Of a DNA stretch of 64,000 nt, positions 46,454 to 56,572 are shown one piece after another. The stretch is from Pantoea sp. Lineage in GTDB: Bacteria > Pseudomonadota > Gammaproteobacteria > Enterobacterales > Enterobacteriaceae. The stretch is taken from contig NZ_JAPWKD010000002.1 in NCBI RefSeq assembly GCF_028283705.1, forward strand, positions 272,714 through 336,713. Reading direction: 5' to 3'. Made by a program: the position numbers and the translations under genes. A model generated the notes under the pieces. It did not search any database. It was not told the DNA's origin and saw nothing but the letters and a program-made list of their open reading frames with translations. The first letter of the stretch is position 1. The number at the start of each line of letters is the position of its first letter.

Positions 46454-47818
46454 TTAGACGTTTCCGCTTTTCTTCGCTGCCGGGCGACGTGAACGAGCCG
46501 GTCCCTGACCCTGGCCTGCGCTCTGTCCCTGACGACGCGGTCCACGGTTTTCACCCTGCGGACGCGGCGGACGGCCTTCGCCCTGCGGACGTGGGTTACC
46601 ACCCTGCCCCGGACCACGGCCACGACCGCGCTGCTGTTGCTGCTGACGACCATTCTGGATCGGCTCCGCTTTGATGTTCGGATCCGGTTCAAAGCCTGGC
46701 AGCGCAATGCGCGGAATTTCGCGCTTCAGCAAACGTTCGATATCACGCAGCAGTTTGTGCTCGTCAACGCAGACCAGCGACAACGCCGCGCCGGTTGCCG
46801 CCGCACGGCCGGTACGGCCAATACGGTGCACATAATCTTCCGCTACGTTAGGCAGCTCGTAGTTCACCACGTGCGGCAGTTCTTCGATATCAAGACCACG
46901 CGCCGCAATATCGGTCGCTACCAGCACACGAATGCCGCCGGTTTTAAAATCGGCCAGCGCGCGGGTACGTGCGCCCTGGCTTTTGTTGCCGTGGATCGCC
47001 GCAGCGGTGATGCCATCTTTATTCAGCTGTTCTGCCAGATGGTTAGCACCGTGTTTGGTACGGGTGAACACCAGCACCTGCTGCCAATTATCGCGACCGA
47101 TCATCAGCGACAGCAGCTCGCGCTTGCGTTTCTTATCAACAAAATGAACCTGCTGCGAAACCTGCTCAGAAGCGGTATTGCGGCGTGCCACTTCCACCTG
47201 CTCCGGGTTGTTGAGCAGTTTTTCTGCCAGGGCTTTGATCTCGTCCGAGAAGGTGGCGGAGAACAGCAGGTTCTGACGTTTAGCCGGCAGTTTTGCCAGT
47301 ACACGACGAATATCGTGGATAAAGCCCATATCCAGCATGCGGTCCGCTTCGTCCAGTACCAGGATTTCCACCTGGGACAGATCAACCGCATTCTGGTGCG
47401 CCAGGTCGAGCAGACGGCCCGGTGTCGCCACCAGCACATCTACGCCGCCGCGCAGTTTCATCATTTGTGGGTTAATGCTGACGCCACCAAATACCACCAG
47501 CGAACGCAGGTCAAGGTACTGGCTGTAATCACGTACGTTTTCACCGACCTGAGCAGCCAGCTCACGGGTAGGTGTCAGGATCAGGGCGCGTACCGGACGA
47601 CGTCCGCGTGCCGGAGCCGCTTTCGCGGACAGACGCTGTAACAATGGCAGCGTAAAACCAGCTGTTTTACCGGTGCCGGTCTGGGCGCTCGCCAGCAGGT
47701 CACGACCAGCCAGCACCACGGGAATTGCCTGACGCTGAATTGGCGTCGGTTCGCGATAGCCCTGTTCTGCTACCGCACGCAAAATATCGGCGCTCAGGCC
47801 GAGAGAGTCAAAAGACAT
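46454..47818 (-). CDS. rhlE: DEAD-box RNA helicase RhlE
   Basis: The 454-residue helicase has motif I AQTGTGKT near residue 45, DEAD near 154 ([10 protein letters not shown]), SAT near 187 and motif [10 protein letters not shown] near 332. A long disordered tail from about residue 385 is rich in Gln, Arg, Gly and Pro ([11 protein letters not shown] and repeated RPQGE-like units) and ends in a Lys-rich patch. RhlE acts in ribosome assembly and RNA turnover. About 220 bp of non-coding sequence lies upstream, with no close ribosome site. Confidence 0.95.
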   Translation of the reverse strand: MSFDSLGLSADILRAVAEQGYREPTPIQRQAIPVVLAGRDLLASAQTGTGKTAGFTLPLLQRLSAKAAPARGRRPVRALILTPTRELAAQVGENVRDYSQYLDLRSLVVFGGVSINPQMMKLRGGVDVLVATPGRLLDLAHQNAVDLSQVEILVLDEADRMLDMGFIHDIRRVLAKLPAKRQNLLFSATFSDEIKALAEKLLNNPEQVEVARRNTASEQVSQQVHFVDKKRKRELLSLMIGRDNWQQVLVFTRTKHGANHLAEQLNKDGITAAAIHGNKSQGARTRALADFKTGGIRVLVATDIAARGLDIEELPHVVNYELPNVAEDYVHRIGRTGRAAATGAALSLVCVDEHKLLRDIERLLKREIPRIALPGFEPDPNIKAEPIQNGRQQQQQRGRGRGPGQGGNPRPQGEGRPPRPQGENRGPRRQGQSAGQGQGPARSRRPAAKKSGNV

Positions 47819-47993
47819 GCAGGTGTATTACTCCGAACCGCCCTGATCGCCGCAGGCGATGTAGTTTTCAGGGGGGATATGACGCAAGCCTGAGGCTCAC
47901 GTGTGAAAAGGGCACAAACTACCATGCGTAAGGGCGCGAGTGTAGCAGCTTTGCGCCAGCAGCGCGACCCGCAAATAGCCATACATCATCGGC

Positions 47994-48022
47994 ATAAAAA
48001 AAGGAGCCATCAGGCTCCTTTT
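47994..48022 (-). terminator. Rho-independent terminator of ybhQ
   Basis: The stem AAGGAGCC / GGCTCCTT with a 4-nt loop (48001-48020) is flanked by A-run and T-run, so on the minus strand it ends in a U tract. It lies 17 bp beyond the ybhQ stop. Confidence 0.9.
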
Positions 48023-48038
48023 CGTCAGAAGTGCGCAG

Positions 48039-48431
48039 TTAGCTGCGTTTCTTCTCCACGTGCTGCGCGGGCTCTTTGGCCAGTAGCGATACCAGCGCCG
48101 GTCCCACCAGCATCACCACACCCAGGCAACCCAGCAACAGGTTGTTATGGATGATGCGTGAAACCAGGAACAACGTCAGCATGGCTGCGCCGAAGTAGTA
48201 AGTGGTAGTCACCTCTTCCAGAGAATCGCCAAGCATACGCAAACGGGCACTACGCTGCGTGACCAGCATGGTGATAAACACCACAACATAAGCCGCCACC
48301 AGGGTACTGCTCACTTCAACCAGCGCCTTATGTTTCCAGCCCCAAACCAGCGCAGCAATGACCAGCAGATGCATGGCAATATGAACACAGGTTTGTCCGG
48401 TAACAATCTGAACACGATTAGACCATTTCAT
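48039..48431 (-). CDS. ybhQ: Inner-membrane protein YbhQ
   Basis: The 130-residue protein has about four membrane helices and matches E. coli YbhQ, including LEEVTTTYYFGAAM and GPALVSLLAK. The start MKWSNRV is preceded by GAGAAGAG; upstream in-frame codons are not conserved. The function is unknown. The E. coli genes ybhRSFG and cecR, which lie between ybhQ and rhlE there, are absent. Confidence 0.92.
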   Translation of the reverse strand: MKWSNRVQIVTGQTCVHIAMHLLVIAALVWGWKHKALVEVSSTLVAAYVVVFITMLVTQRSARLRMLGDSLEEVTTTYYFGAAMLTLFLVSRIIHNNLLLGCLGVVMLVGPALVSLLAKEPAQHVEKKRS

Positions 48432-48607
48432 TCTCTTCTCCTGGCAGACCCAACAGGTCGCCCAAGTGTATCTGGCGCTAGCCAGACGGATTTCCTCAAT
48501 GTAAAGCAAATTTCGGATAACGCCCTAATTTTCTGCTCTTTTCGCCACCCATTTGTGACAAAGACTACACTTTATTCTGTTGATGAAGAAAAGGAGCGCG
48601 TCCGAGT

Positions 48608-49369
48608 ATGCCACAAAATGCGCACAGATTTTCATTTAAAGTCCTGACGATCAATACCCATAAAGGGTTCACCAGCTTTAACCGCCGCTTTATCCTGCCG
48701 GAATTACGCGACGCGGTACGTGCCACCTCGGCGGATATTGTCTTCCTGCAGGAGGTGATGGGCACCCATGCCATCCATTCATTACATATTGAAAACTGGC
48801 CGGAAACCTCACATTACGAGTTTATCGCCGACAGCATGTGGCACGATTATGCCTATGGTCGCAACGCCGTCTATCCCGAAGGACATCATGGGAACGCGAT
48901 ATTGTCACGTTTTCCGATTATTGCGTACGAAAATCGCGATATTTCCGTTGCTGGTGGTGAAAATCGCGGCATGTTGCACTGCAAAATCAGCCTGCCAGGG
49001 CAACCGCTGCCACTGCACGTCATCTGCGTCCACCTTGGCCTGCGTGAACCGCATCGCCGGGCGCAGATGCGTATGATGAGTGAGATGATCGCCTCGTTGC
49101 CGCCCGATACCCCGCTGGTGGTGGCCGGTGATTTTAACGACTGGCAGGTTCGCGCCAATAAGTTTCTCAAACGCCACGCCGGACTGGACGAGGTATTCAG
49201 CATTAAACATGGCCGTCCGGCGCGGACTTTCCCGGCGCGTTTCCCGCTGCTGCGGCTGGATCGTATTTATGTGCGCAATGCTTCCATCAGCCAGCCGTGG
49301 GCGTTACCAGTGCGGCCCTGGTCGCATCTTTCCGATCATGCACCGCTGGCCGTGGAGATCTCCCTGTGA
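48608..49369 (+). CDS. ybhP: Endonuclease/exonuclease/phosphatase family protein YbhP
   Basis: The 253-residue protein has the EEP fold with LTINTHKGF near residue 13, FLQEVMG near 46, VAGDFNDW near 170 and LSDHAPL near 243, giving the metal and general-acid residues. The phosphodiester substrate is unknown. It overlaps clsB by 4 bp (GTGA) and is conserved with clsB-ybhN, pointing to an envelope lipid role. Confidence 0.93.
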   Translation: MPQNAHRFSFKVLTINTHKGFTSFNRRFILPELRDAVRATSADIVFLQEVMGTHAIHSLHIENWPETSHYEFIADSMWHDYAYGRNAVYPEGHHGNAILSRFPIIAYENRDISVAGGENRGMLHCKISLPGQPLPLHVICVHLGLREPHRRAQMRMMSEMIASLPPDTPLVVAGDFNDWQVRANKFLKRHAGLDEVFSIKHGRPARTFPARFPLLRLDRIYVRNASISQPWALPVRPWSHLSDHAPLAVEISL

Positions 49370-50610
49370 ATTTCAACTGGCGTGATGGCAATCAGCTACG
49401 CCTGCTGGAGAACGGCGAAGCCTTCTTTCCCCGCGTGATGGCAGCGATTCAGCGTGCTGAACGCACCTTGCTGCTGGAGACGTTTATCCTGTTTGAAGAT
49501 CAGGTGGGTACGGCGCTCCATCGCGAACTGCTGGCGGCGGCCCAGCGCGGGGTCAGGGTCGAGGTGATGGTGGACGGCTATGGTTCGCACGAACTTTCCG
49601 CCAGCTACATCAATAGTCTGACCGCTGCTGGTGTGCGTTTTATCTTTTATGATCCCCGCCCGCTGGTGCTGGGGATGCGTACCAACGTGTTTCGCCGTCT
49701 GCACCGCAAAACCGTGGTGATTGATGAAACCATCGCCTTCGTCGGGGGGATCAATTTCTCCGCCGAGCACAATAGTGACTATGGACCGGAAGCCAAACAA
49801 GATTACGCCGTCGAAGTGAAAGGACCGGTGGTGCTGGATATTGCCCGCTATGTACAACAGGCTATCGGCAGCAAGCAGGTGACCCGGCGCTGGTGGGGAA
49901 CGCGCTCGCATCGTCCGGCTTTGAATGCCCTGCCCGGCGATGCGCAGGTGTTGTTTGTCTTTCGCGACAACGATGACCACCGCGATGATATCGAACAGCA
50001 TTACCTCGATATGCTGCGCAAAGCGAAACAAGACGTGATCATCGCCAACGCCTACTTCTTCCCGGGTTATCGCCTGCTGCGCGAGATGCGTCACGCGGCA
50101 CAACGTGGCGTGCGCGTGCGGCTGGTGGTGCAGGGAGAGCCGGATATGCCGATTGTGAAAGTCGGCGCCGAGCTGCTTTACAACTATCTGGTCGATGCTG
50201 GCGTGGAGGTGTACGAATATTGCCGCCGCCCGCTGCATGCCAAGATTGCAGTGCAGGACAGCCAATGGTCAACGGTGGGGTCCAGCAATCTCGACCCGCT
50301 CAGCCTGTCGCTGAATCTGGAAGCCAATCTAATGATCCACGATCGCCGTTTCAATCAGACGTTGCGCGACAACCTGGAACAGTTGCTGCAACAGGATTGC
50401 GAGCGGGTACGCGATGATAAGCTGCCGCCGCGTACCTGGTGGCAACTGACCAAAAGCGTGATGGCGTTTCACTTTTTGCGCCACTTCCCGGCGATTGCTG
50501 GCTGGTTGCCCGCCCATACGCCACGTCTGGCGCAGGTTGCTCCCCCGGTACAACCGGAGCTGGAAACCCAGGATCGGGTAGAAACCGATAACGAAGGAGC
50601 CAAGCCCTGA
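49366..50610 (+). CDS. clsB: Cardiolipin synthase B
   Basis: ClsB joins phospholipids to make cardiolipin or phosphatidylglycerol through two phospholipase-D motifs. The 414-residue protein has [16 protein letters not shown] near residue 115 and [18 protein letters not shown] near 290. The GTG start overlaps the ybhP stop and its product aligns with the E. coli N-terminus. ybhN follows with a one-base overlap. Confidence 0.95.
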   Translation: MNFNWRDGNQLRLLENGEAFFPRVMAAIQRAERTLLLETFILFEDQVGTALHRELLAAAQRGVRVEVMVDGYGSHELSASYINSLTAAGVRFIFYDPRPLVLGMRTNVFRRLHRKTVVIDETIAFVGGINFSAEHNSDYGPEAKQDYAVEVKGPVVLDIARYVQQAIGSKQVTRRWWGTRSHRPALNALPGDAQVLFVFRDNDDHRDDIEQHYLDMLRKAKQDVIIANAYFFPGYRLLREMRHAAQRGVRVRLVVQGEPDMPIVKVGAELLYNYLVDAGVEVYEYCRRPLHAKIAVQDSQWSTVGSSNLDPLSLSLNLEANLMIHDRRFNQTLRDNLEQLLQQDCERVRDDKLPPRTWWQLTKSVMAFHFLRHFPAIAGWLPAHTPRLAQVAPPVQPELETQDRVETDNEGAKP

Positions 50611-51596
50611 TGAGTAAAAAACATTCTCGCTGGCAGCGGGTGAAGAAAATTCTCACCTGGCTATTTTTCATCGCGGTGATCGTGCTGCTGGTGGTGTACG
50701 CGCGCAAAGTGAACTGGGACGACGTTATTGATGTGATCGTCAATTACAACCGCACGGTGATCCTCACTGCCGTCGGGCTGGTGGTGGTCAGTTACCTGAC
50801 CTACGGCGTTTATGATTTGATTGGTCGCGCTTACTGCGGGCACAAGCTGGCCAAACGCCAGGTGATGCTGGTGTCGTTTATCTGTTATGCCTTCAATCTG
50901 ACGCTCAGTACCTGGGTCGGTGGCGTGGCGATGCGCTATCGCCTTTACTCGCGGCTGGGTTTACCGGGCGGCACCATCACGCGGATTTTCTCGCTGAGCA
51001 TCGCCACCAACTGGCTGGGTTATATCCTGCTGGCGGGTGTGGTATTTGTCGCAGGGATGGTTCCGATTCCCCAGGGCTGGTTTATTGGCGGCCAGACGCT
51101 GCGCATCATTGGCGGTTGTCTGCTGACTGGTGTCGCGCTGTATCTGTGGGCCTGTGCCTTTGCCAAACGACGTCGCTGGACGGTAAAAGGTCAGCACCTG
51201 CAACTGCCTTCACTGCGTATGGCGCTGTTTCAGTTCGCGGTATCCTGCGCCAACTGGATGGTGATGGGGGCGATTATCTGGCTGCTGCTGGCGCAACGGG
51301 TTGACTATCCGGTGGTGCTGGGTGTGCTGCTGATTAGCAGTATCGCGGGGGTGATTATCCATATTCCGGCCGGGATTGGCGTCCTGGAGGCGGTCTTCCT
51401 CGCGCTGCTCAGCGGACAACATGTGTCGCACGGCACCATTATCGCGGCGCTGCTGGCTTATCGCGTGTTGTATTTTATTTTACCGCTGCTGCTGGCACTG
51501 GTGTTGTATCTGTGGCTGGAGAGTCGCGCCCGGCATTTACGCCAGCAGAATGAACGTCGGATGGCGGAATCGACACCCTCGGAGAACGGCACCTGA
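50610..51596 (+). CDS. ybhN: Inner-membrane protein YbhN (LPG-synthase-like)
   Basis: The 328-residue protein has about eight membrane helices of the UPF0104/lysylphosphatidylglycerol synthase transmembrane family. GGVAMRYRLYSRLGLPGG near residue 108 and HIPAGIGVLEAVFLALL near 250 are family blocks. It probably acts with ClsB in envelope lipid metabolism. The stop codon lies inside a strong terminator hairpin. Confidence 0.93.
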   Translation: MSKKHSRWQRVKKILTWLFFIAVIVLLVVYARKVNWDDVIDVIVNYNRTVILTAVGLVVVSYLTYGVYDLIGRAYCGHKLAKRQVMLVSFICYAFNLTLSTWVGGVAMRYRLYSRLGLPGGTITRIFSLSIATNWLGYILLAGVVFVAGMVPIPQGWFIGGQTLRIIGGCLLTGVALYLWACAFAKRRRWTVKGQHLQLPSLRMALFQFAVSCANWMVMGAIIWLLLAQRVDYPVVLGVLLISSIAGVIIHIPAGIGVLEAVFLALLSGQHVSHGTIIAALLAYRVLYFILPLLLALVLYLWLESRARHLRQQNERRMAESTPSENGT

Positions 51597-51613
51597 ACCC
51601 AGGTGCCGTTTTT
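51586..51613 (+). terminator. Rho-independent terminator of ybhP-clsB-ybhN
   Basis: ACGGCACCTG / CAGGTGCCGT with a 4-nt loop is followed by TTTTT. The ybhN stop codon is part of the stem and loop, so the last codons of the gene and the terminator share bases. Confidence 0.93.
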
Positions 51614-51615
51614 GC

Positions 51616-52323
51616 CTAGCGGCGGTTACCGAAAATCCGTAGCAGCATCAGGAACAGGTTGATGAAGTCGAGATATAACGTCAGCGCGCCCATAATTGAG
51701 AAACGACGCAGGTTCTCTTTATCATCCACGTTGACCGTCTCACCAATCGCTTTCAACTTCTGGGTATCGTAAGCAGTCAGGCCAACAAACACCACCACGC
51801 CGATATAGGTGATGGCCCACATCAACGCCGGGCTTTTCAGCCAGAAGTTAACCAGCGACGCCAGCAAAATACCAATCAGCGCCATAAACAGCAGGCTACC
51901 AAAACGGCTGAGGTCACGTTTGGTGGTGTAGCCATAAAAACTCATGGCACCAAACATCCCGGCAGTCACAAAGAAGGTGCTGGCGATAGACGAATAAGTA
52001 TAAACAAGGAAAATGCTGGCGATCGTCAGGCCGGTAAGCGCCGAATACAGCATAAACAACGCGGTTGCCACCGCGCCGCTCAGACGATGCACCATCCCGG
52101 ACAGCACAAACACCACTGCCAGCTGCACAATGATCAGGCCAAAGAAGGTGATGCGGTTAGCAAACACCAGCTCCATCACTGCGGGTGTGCGAGCGGCGAA
52201 CCAGGAAACAAACGCCGTCAGCAGCAAACCACAGGTCATCCAGCCATACACCTGCGCCATATAGGTTTGCAGCCCGGCCGAGGCCTGCTGCACGATTGAA
52301 TCGTTACGTGGATATCGGTCCAT
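51616..52323 (-). CDS. ybhL: BAX inhibitor-1 family protein YbhL
   Basis: The 235-residue inner-membrane protein has seven hydrophobic segments and the Bax-inhibitor-1 block GLTAYDTQKLKAIGE near residue 180. E. coli YbhL is the nearest relative. Family members leak Ca2+ or H+; the role in bacteria is unclear. GAGGTGC precedes the ATG. Confidence 0.94.
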   Translation of the reverse strand: MDRYPRNDSIVQQASAGLQTYMAQVYGWMTCGLLLTAFVSWFAARTPAVMELVFANRITFFGLIIVQLAVVFVLSGMVHRLSGAVATALFMLYSALTGLTIASIFLVYTYSSIASTFFVTAGMFGAMSFYGYTTKRDLSRFGSLLFMALIGILLASLVNFWLKSPALMWAITYIGVVVFVGLTAYDTQKLKAIGETVNVDDKENLRRFSIMGALTLYLDFINLFLMLLRIFGNRR

Positions 52324-52381
52324 GATGCACCTCTTAGTAGTTAGACAAACTCTGTAAGTGTGGAGCTTACGCCCCGCCGCG

Positions 52382-53476
52382 TCAACGGCGCGTCAAACAC
52401 TGTTGATAACGGCTATCTACGCGCTGGGCAAACCAGGCGGTGGTGAGATTACGGGTAATTTTCGGGCTTTCCAGTTTAATGCCTGGCAGCATTTCACGCG
52501 GCAGACGTTTGCCCGCCATTTTGTCCGCCAGGGTGAAGAGCTGTTGCCACAGCACGCTGTCGCTGAAGTCGGGTTGCTCCCCCTTCTCCAGGTCGCGGCG
52601 AATTTCGCGGTTGCTCATATCCAGCTGCTTACTCAGCGTGCGCACCGCCAGCTCGGTTGATCCGGCCGCATCGCTACCGTATTGAATCAAATCACCGTCC
52701 AGCGCCAGTTTGATGCCGCTGGCGCGTGCCACTGCTGCCTGGAAAGCCGCGTTGCGGCTGGCGTACCATCCGGCATTGAAATCGGCAAAGCGGTACAGTG
52801 GCGCGGAGTAATCCGCCGGATAGCCCAGCAGATGCATGATGCCAAAATACATGCCACCGTGCCGGGTAAAGACTTCGCGACGAATTGTGCCATCCACCGG
52901 CCACGGATAACCTTTGGCGTGCGCCTCGGCAAAGGCGATGCTGACCTGCATCGGCCCTCCGGTGTGAATCGGGTTGAGGTTGCCAAACAATTTCTGGCCC
53001 ATCGGCACCATATCGATAAAGTCATCAAAAATAGCGCTGAGCTCTTTCTCGCTGCGGACTTTGTCGAGACGCGCGGCATAGCTTTCACCGCTGGGGGATT
53101 TAATCAATAACGCGGTACGCACCACAAAGGCCGGAATATGTAGCTTCGCCGCGCGGCGATCGATTTCGCCCCAGGCGATTTTCGGCAGCCCCGGAACATT
53201 GGCATCCGCGCTAAAGTTGGATTCCTGATCGGCGATGGCGATCACCGCACACAGGTTACTGACGCTGGGATCCAGTTGCTGCGTGCGAAAGGCCGTATAG
53301 ATATCGTCAGCCCAGTCGGCTTTCTGCGTGACATGACTGGGCAGCAGCTGGCGGATTTGCGCCTTGACGTCCGTTGGCTGGCGTACCGGTGCCTGCGGTG
53401 GCTTTTTGGTGCTACAACCCGCCAGCACCAGCAAGGCCAGTAACGCGGCGCGGTTGAGGATCACAGTGGTTTTCAT
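52382..53476 (-). CDS. yaiW: DUF1615 outer-membrane lipoprotein, YaiW-like
   Basis: The 364-residue protein has a lipobox LVLAGC ending the signal peptide (Cys near residue 21). It tracks E. coli YaiW (IAWGEIDRRAAKLHIPAF, MVPMGQKLFG, LPREMLPGIKLESPKITRN). In E. coli yaiW is next to sbmA; here it replaces ybhM beside ybhL and moaE. Surface-exposed YaiW affects peptide antibiotic uptake in E. coli. Confidence 0.9.
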   Translation of the reverse strand: MKTTVILNRAALLALLVLAGCSTKKPPQAPVRQPTDVKAQIRQLLPSHVTQKADWADDIYTAFRTQQLDPSVSNLCAVIAIADQESNFSADANVPGLPKIAWGEIDRRAAKLHIPAFVVRTALLIKSPSGESYAARLDKVRSEKELSAIFDDFIDMVPMGQKLFGNLNPIHTGGPMQVSIAFAEAHAKGYPWPVDGTIRREVFTRHGGMYFGIMHLLGYPADYSAPLYRFADFNAGWYASRNAAFQAAVARASGIKLALDGDLIQYGSDAAGSTELAVRTLSKQLDMSNREIRRDLEKGEQPDFSDSVLWQQLFTLADKMAGKRLPREMLPGIKLESPKITRNLTTAWFAQRVDSRYQQCLTRR

Positions 53477-53556
53477 CTCGTTCCCTGACGCAAACAAAAA
53501 CCTTACCTTAACGTTTTCAGTGGCCTGCCGCCATCAGAGCCGGATGGTTTTGCGCG

Positions 53557-54012
53557 TTACTTCCAGCGCTCCGCTGCCTGATGGTCGCTATCACGCGCAT
53601 CCACCCAGCGCTCACCTTCGGTAGTGGCTTCCCGCTTCCAGAATGGCGCGCGGGTTTTCAGGTAATCCATGATGAATTCTGCCGCCGCAAAGGCGGTGCT
53701 ACGATGCGCACTGCTGACACCGACAAACACGATTTCGTCGCCAGGGAAGAGCGCGCCGACGCGATGAATCACCGATACCTGTTGCAGCGCCCAGCGCTGA
53801 CGGGCCTCATCGACGATTTCCTTCAGCGCTTTTTCCGTCATGCCCGGATAATGCTCCAGCGTCAGTGCTGCCACGCTGTCGCCGAGATTGTGATTGCGGA
53901 CTTTGCCGGTGAAGGTCACCACGGCGCCATCGCTGTCATGCGCCGACAACCAGGCATACTCCTGTGCCACGCTAAATGCCTCGTGACCGACACGAATGCG
54001 GGTTTCCATCAT
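53557..54012 (-). CDS. moaE: Molybdopterin synthase large subunit MoaE
   Basis: MoaE, with MoaD, puts sulfur into precursor Z to make molybdopterin. The 151-residue protein has the conserved TFTGKVRNHNLGD near residue 34 and MDYLKTRAPFWKRE near 115, which holds the catalytic Lys. Two adjacent ATGs are possible; the first overlaps the moaD stop by one base and both follow GGAGG. Confidence 0.96.
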   Translation of the reverse strand: MMETRIRVGHEAFSVAQEYAWLSAHDSDGAVVTFTGKVRNHNLGDSVAALTLEHYPGMTEKALKEIVDEARQRWALQQVSVIHRVGALFPGDEIVFVGVSSAHRSTAFAAAEFIMDYLKTRAPFWKREATTEGERWVDARDSDHQAAERWK

Positions 54013-54257
54013 TAACCTCCGGTCACCGGCGGGAAAAAGGCCACTTCATCACCGGCGCGCAGCGGGTGGCTCATCGGCACCAAGGTTTGATTGACCGCCG
54101 CCAGCAATTTGCCGGATTCCAGCGCCAGCGCCCAGCGATCATTTTTCGTCGCCAGCGCATGGCGCAAAGCCGCCACATCAGCATATTCAGGCGTCAGTTC
54201 CAGCGCGCTGGTGCCGGTCAGCTCACGGACCTGAGCAAAAAACAGCACCTTAATCAT
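54012..54257 (-). CDS. moaD: Molybdopterin synthase sulfur carrier MoaD
   Basis: The 81-residue ubiquitin-like protein ends in VTGG, the diglycine that is thiocarboxylated. It starts [13 protein letters not shown] as in E. coli and overlaps moaC by 8 bp, keeping the moaABCDE order intact. Confidence 0.96.
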   Translation of the reverse strand: MIKVLFFAQVRELTGTSALELTPEYADVAALRHALATKNDRWALALESGKLLAAVNQTLVPMSHPLRAGDEVAFFPPVTGG

Positions 54258-54735
54258 GCTGCACCGCCTGAAAATCACCGGATTTGCCGCCGCTTTTGCT
54301 CAGCAGGCGCAGCTGGTCGATGACGATATCTTTTTGTACCGCTTTGCACATGTCATAGATGGTCAGGGCCGCGACCGACGCAGCGGTCAGCGCTTCCATT
54401 TCGACACCGGTTTTACCGGTGAGACGGCAGCGCGAAGTGACGCGCACCCGGCTGTGTTCCGACTCAGCCACCAGCGTCACCTCGACTTTGCTTAGCATCA
54501 GCGGATGGCACAGCGGGATCAGTTCCCAGGTGCGCTTGGCGGCCTGAATACCTGCGATGCGCGCAGTCGCGAACACATCGCCTTTATGGTGGCTGCCATC
54601 GATGATCATTTGCAGCGTTTCCGGTTTCATCAGCACCAGCGCTTCCGCCTGAGCTTCACGCACCGTTTCGGATTTGCCGGAGACATCCACCATATGGGCT
54701 TCGCCAGCGGCATTGATATGAGTTAACGAGGACAT
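54250..54735 (-). CDS. moaC: Cyclic pyranopterin monophosphate synthase MoaC
   Basis: MoaC converts the MoaA product to cPMP. The 161-residue protein matches E. coli MoaC in length and motifs ([46 protein letters not shown]) with the active-site His, Lys and Asp residues present. It starts 2 bp after the moaB stop. Confidence 0.96.
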   Translation of the reverse strand: MSSLTHINAAGEAHMVDVSGKSETVREAQAEALVLMKPETLQMIIDGSHHKGDVFATARIAGIQAAKRTWELIPLCHPLMLSKVEVTLVAESEHSRVRVTSRCRLTGKTGVEMEALTAASVAALTIYDMCKAVQKDIVIDQLRLLSKSGGKSGDFQAVQHD

Positions 54736-54737
54736 GC

Positions 54738-55253
54738 TTACAACTTCTTCAAATGAGAGACAAAATTACAGGGACGGGTACGTGCATCCAGTTGATCGAC
54801 AATGATGCGTTCCCAGGCACTGCGGCAGGCGTTGCTGGAACCGGGTACGGCAAAGATCAGCGTTTGATTTGCCATACCCGCCACCGCGCGTGACTGTAAA
54901 GTGGCGCTGCCGATCTCTTCGTATGAGATCATGCGGAACAGCTCGCCAAATCCTTCGATTTCGCGATCAAACAGCGGCAGCAGCGCTTCTGGCGTACTGT
55001 TTTTGCTGTTAAAACCGGTGCCACCGTTGACGATCACCAACTGGACATCGTCGCTGGCAATCCAGCGCGACACCGTGGCGCGAATACGATAACGGTTATC
55101 CGGTACGATCGCGTGATCAACCACCTGATGCCCAGCTTCAGTTAGTGCTTCACGCAAATAATCACCTGAGGTGTCGGAACCCGCATCACGGCTGTCAGAA
55201 ACGGTCAGCACCGCAGCGTTGATGGCAACAAAGTCGCCGGAAGATTTACCCAT
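54738..55253 (-). CDS. moaB: Molybdenum cofactor biosynthesis protein B
   Basis: The 171-residue MogA/MoaB-fold protein has [15 protein letters not shown] near residue 17 and the loop [17 protein letters not shown] near 75. The second of two in-frame ATGs was chosen because AAAGGAG is 8 nt upstream of it; the other would be 2 nt away. It is expected to adenylylate molybdopterin or be a redundant homologue. Confidence 0.94.
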   Translation of the reverse strand: MGKSSGDFVAINAAVLTVSDSRDAGSDTSGDYLREALTEAGHQVVDHAIVPDNRYRIRATVSRWIASDDVQLVIVNGGTGFNSKNSTPEALLPLFDREIEGFGELFRMISYEEIGSATLQSRAVAGMANQTLIFAVPGSSNACRSAWERIIVDQLDARTRPCNFVSHLKKL

Positions 55254-55269
55254 GGCCATAACTCCTTTG

Positions 55270-56256
55270 TTAGCCACCAATGAAGGAAAGATTTTGCGTA
55301 ATACCGGTGTTGCCCTGATGCAGAAAATGCGTCTGTTTTTTCTGCCCAAGGCTGTAGGCGATGCGTGCCTGTAGCTCGTCCTGCTGATCGTCGGATGCCA
55401 GCAGATCACGCAGCGGGACCCCGCCGTCGCCAAACAGGCACAGATGCAGGTTACCGATCGCCGACACACGCAGGCGATTGCAGCTGGCACAAAAATCTTT
55501 GGCGTACGGCATGATCAGACCGATCTCGCCCTGATAATCGGGATGGCGAAACACCTGCGCCGGGCCATCGCTCCGACCGCGCGGCTGGCGCTGCCAGCCC
55601 TGCATAATCAGCTGGTCGCGGATCACCTCGCCCGAGATATGATGACGGCGGAACAGATCGCCGCCCTCGCCGGTTTCCATCAGCTCGATAAAACGTAGCT
55701 GGATCGGTCGGGTACGAATCCACTGCAAAAAGGTGTCAAGGCTGTGGCTGTTGACATCGCGCATCAGCACGCTGTTGACTTTCACCTGCGCAAAACCGGC
55801 CTCAAAGGCGGCATCAATGCCCGCCATGACCTGATGAAACTTGTCCTGCCCGGTGATGGCGTGAAACTGGCGGGCATCAAGGCTATCGACGCTGACATTA
55901 AGGGCCGTCAGCCCGGCAGCACGCCATTCGCGAACATCACGCGCCAGACGATAGCCGTTAGTGGTAACGGCTATCTGACGAATGGCGTCATTTTCGCGCA
56001 CTGCGGCAATGATGTCGGTGAAATCACGACGTAAGGAGGGTTCGCCACCCGTCAGGCGCACTTTTTCAGTGCCCGCGGCCGCAAAGGCACGCGTCACGCG
56101 ACGGATTTCATCAAGCGAGAGAAAACTTTTATTGCGCGTCCCCTGAGGTTTGTAGCCCTCGGGCAGGCAATAGGTACAACGGAAGTTACACACGTCCGTG
56201 ACCGACAAGCGCAGATAATAAAAGCTGCGCGCGTAGCTATCTGTAAGTTGTGACAC
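55270..56256 (-). CDS. moaA: GTP 3',8-cyclase MoaA
   Basis: MoaA is a radical-SAM enzyme with two Fe-S clusters that starts molybdenum cofactor synthesis. The 328-residue protein has CNFRCTYC near residue 23, the C-terminal cluster Cys in [11 protein letters not shown] near 260, and ends in GG. The start codon is GTG, 7 nt after GGAAAGG. A molybdenum cofactor riboswitch lies directly upstream. Confidence 0.96.
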   Translation of the reverse strand: MSQLTDSYARSFYYLRLSVTDVCNFRCTYCLPEGYKPQGTRNKSFLSLDEIRRVTRAFAAAGTEKVRLTGGEPSLRRDFTDIIAAVRENDAIRQIAVTTNGYRLARDVREWRAAGLTALNVSVDSLDARQFHAITGQDKFHQVMAGIDAAFEAGFAQVKVNSVLMRDVNSHSLDTFLQWIRTRPIQLRFIELMETGEGGDLFRRHHISGEVIRDQLIMQGWQRQPRGRSDGPAQVFRHPDYQGEIGLIMPYAKDFCASCNRLRVSAIGNLHLCLFGDGGVPLRDLLASDDQQDELQARIAYSLGQKKQTHFLHQGNTGITQNLSFIGG

Positions 56257-56261
56257 CTGAA

Positions 56262-56345
56262 CACCTTTCCAAATACGGGAGATGCAGTCATTTCTTTCTG
56301 CACCCTGGCAGCTCTGGGCTGCGGCCTGGGCACCGTATCCGAAGA
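56262..56345 (-). ncRNA. Molybdenum cofactor (Moco) riboswitch upstream of moaA
   Basis: On the minus strand the leader has the Moco-motif layout: a closing stem ATACGG / CCGTAT (56333-56338 with 56273-56278), GCCCAGGCCGCAGCCCAGAG, then GCCAGGG, a TGCAG-AAAGAAATGA-CTGCA hairpin, and the TTGGAAAGG ribosome site just outside. The E. coli moaA leader has the same blocks in the same order. The ribosome site adjoining the closing stem fits translational control. Confidence 0.88.
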
Positions 56346-56572
56346 CTTAGGTACACAGGCTAGAGTGTATGTTGCGACTCAAAGCAACACGGTTGCATGA
56401 ATGTTAGCGCGATTTGTTGTTCGCTTCCATCAAGGATTTTCGCTATATATATTGATACATAACGTTTTTTCACCGCATTTTCGCGACAGGATACGTTAAA
56501 ATAGCCGACAGATTTTGATACATATCAGTTTAACTGCTGCTCAACGGTTGAGCGTCAGTCATAAGGAGCAAC

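Noticed and set aside
46450..46707. N-terminal extension of dusC into rhlE
   Set aside because: The extra 86 residues are Arg/Val-rich antisense translation of the rhlE low-complexity tail; DusC homology begins exactly at the ATG at 46449.
54738..55490. MoaB with a 79-residue N-terminal extension
   Set aside because: The extra codons lie inside moaA on the same strand in another frame; MoaB family length fits the ATG at 55253.
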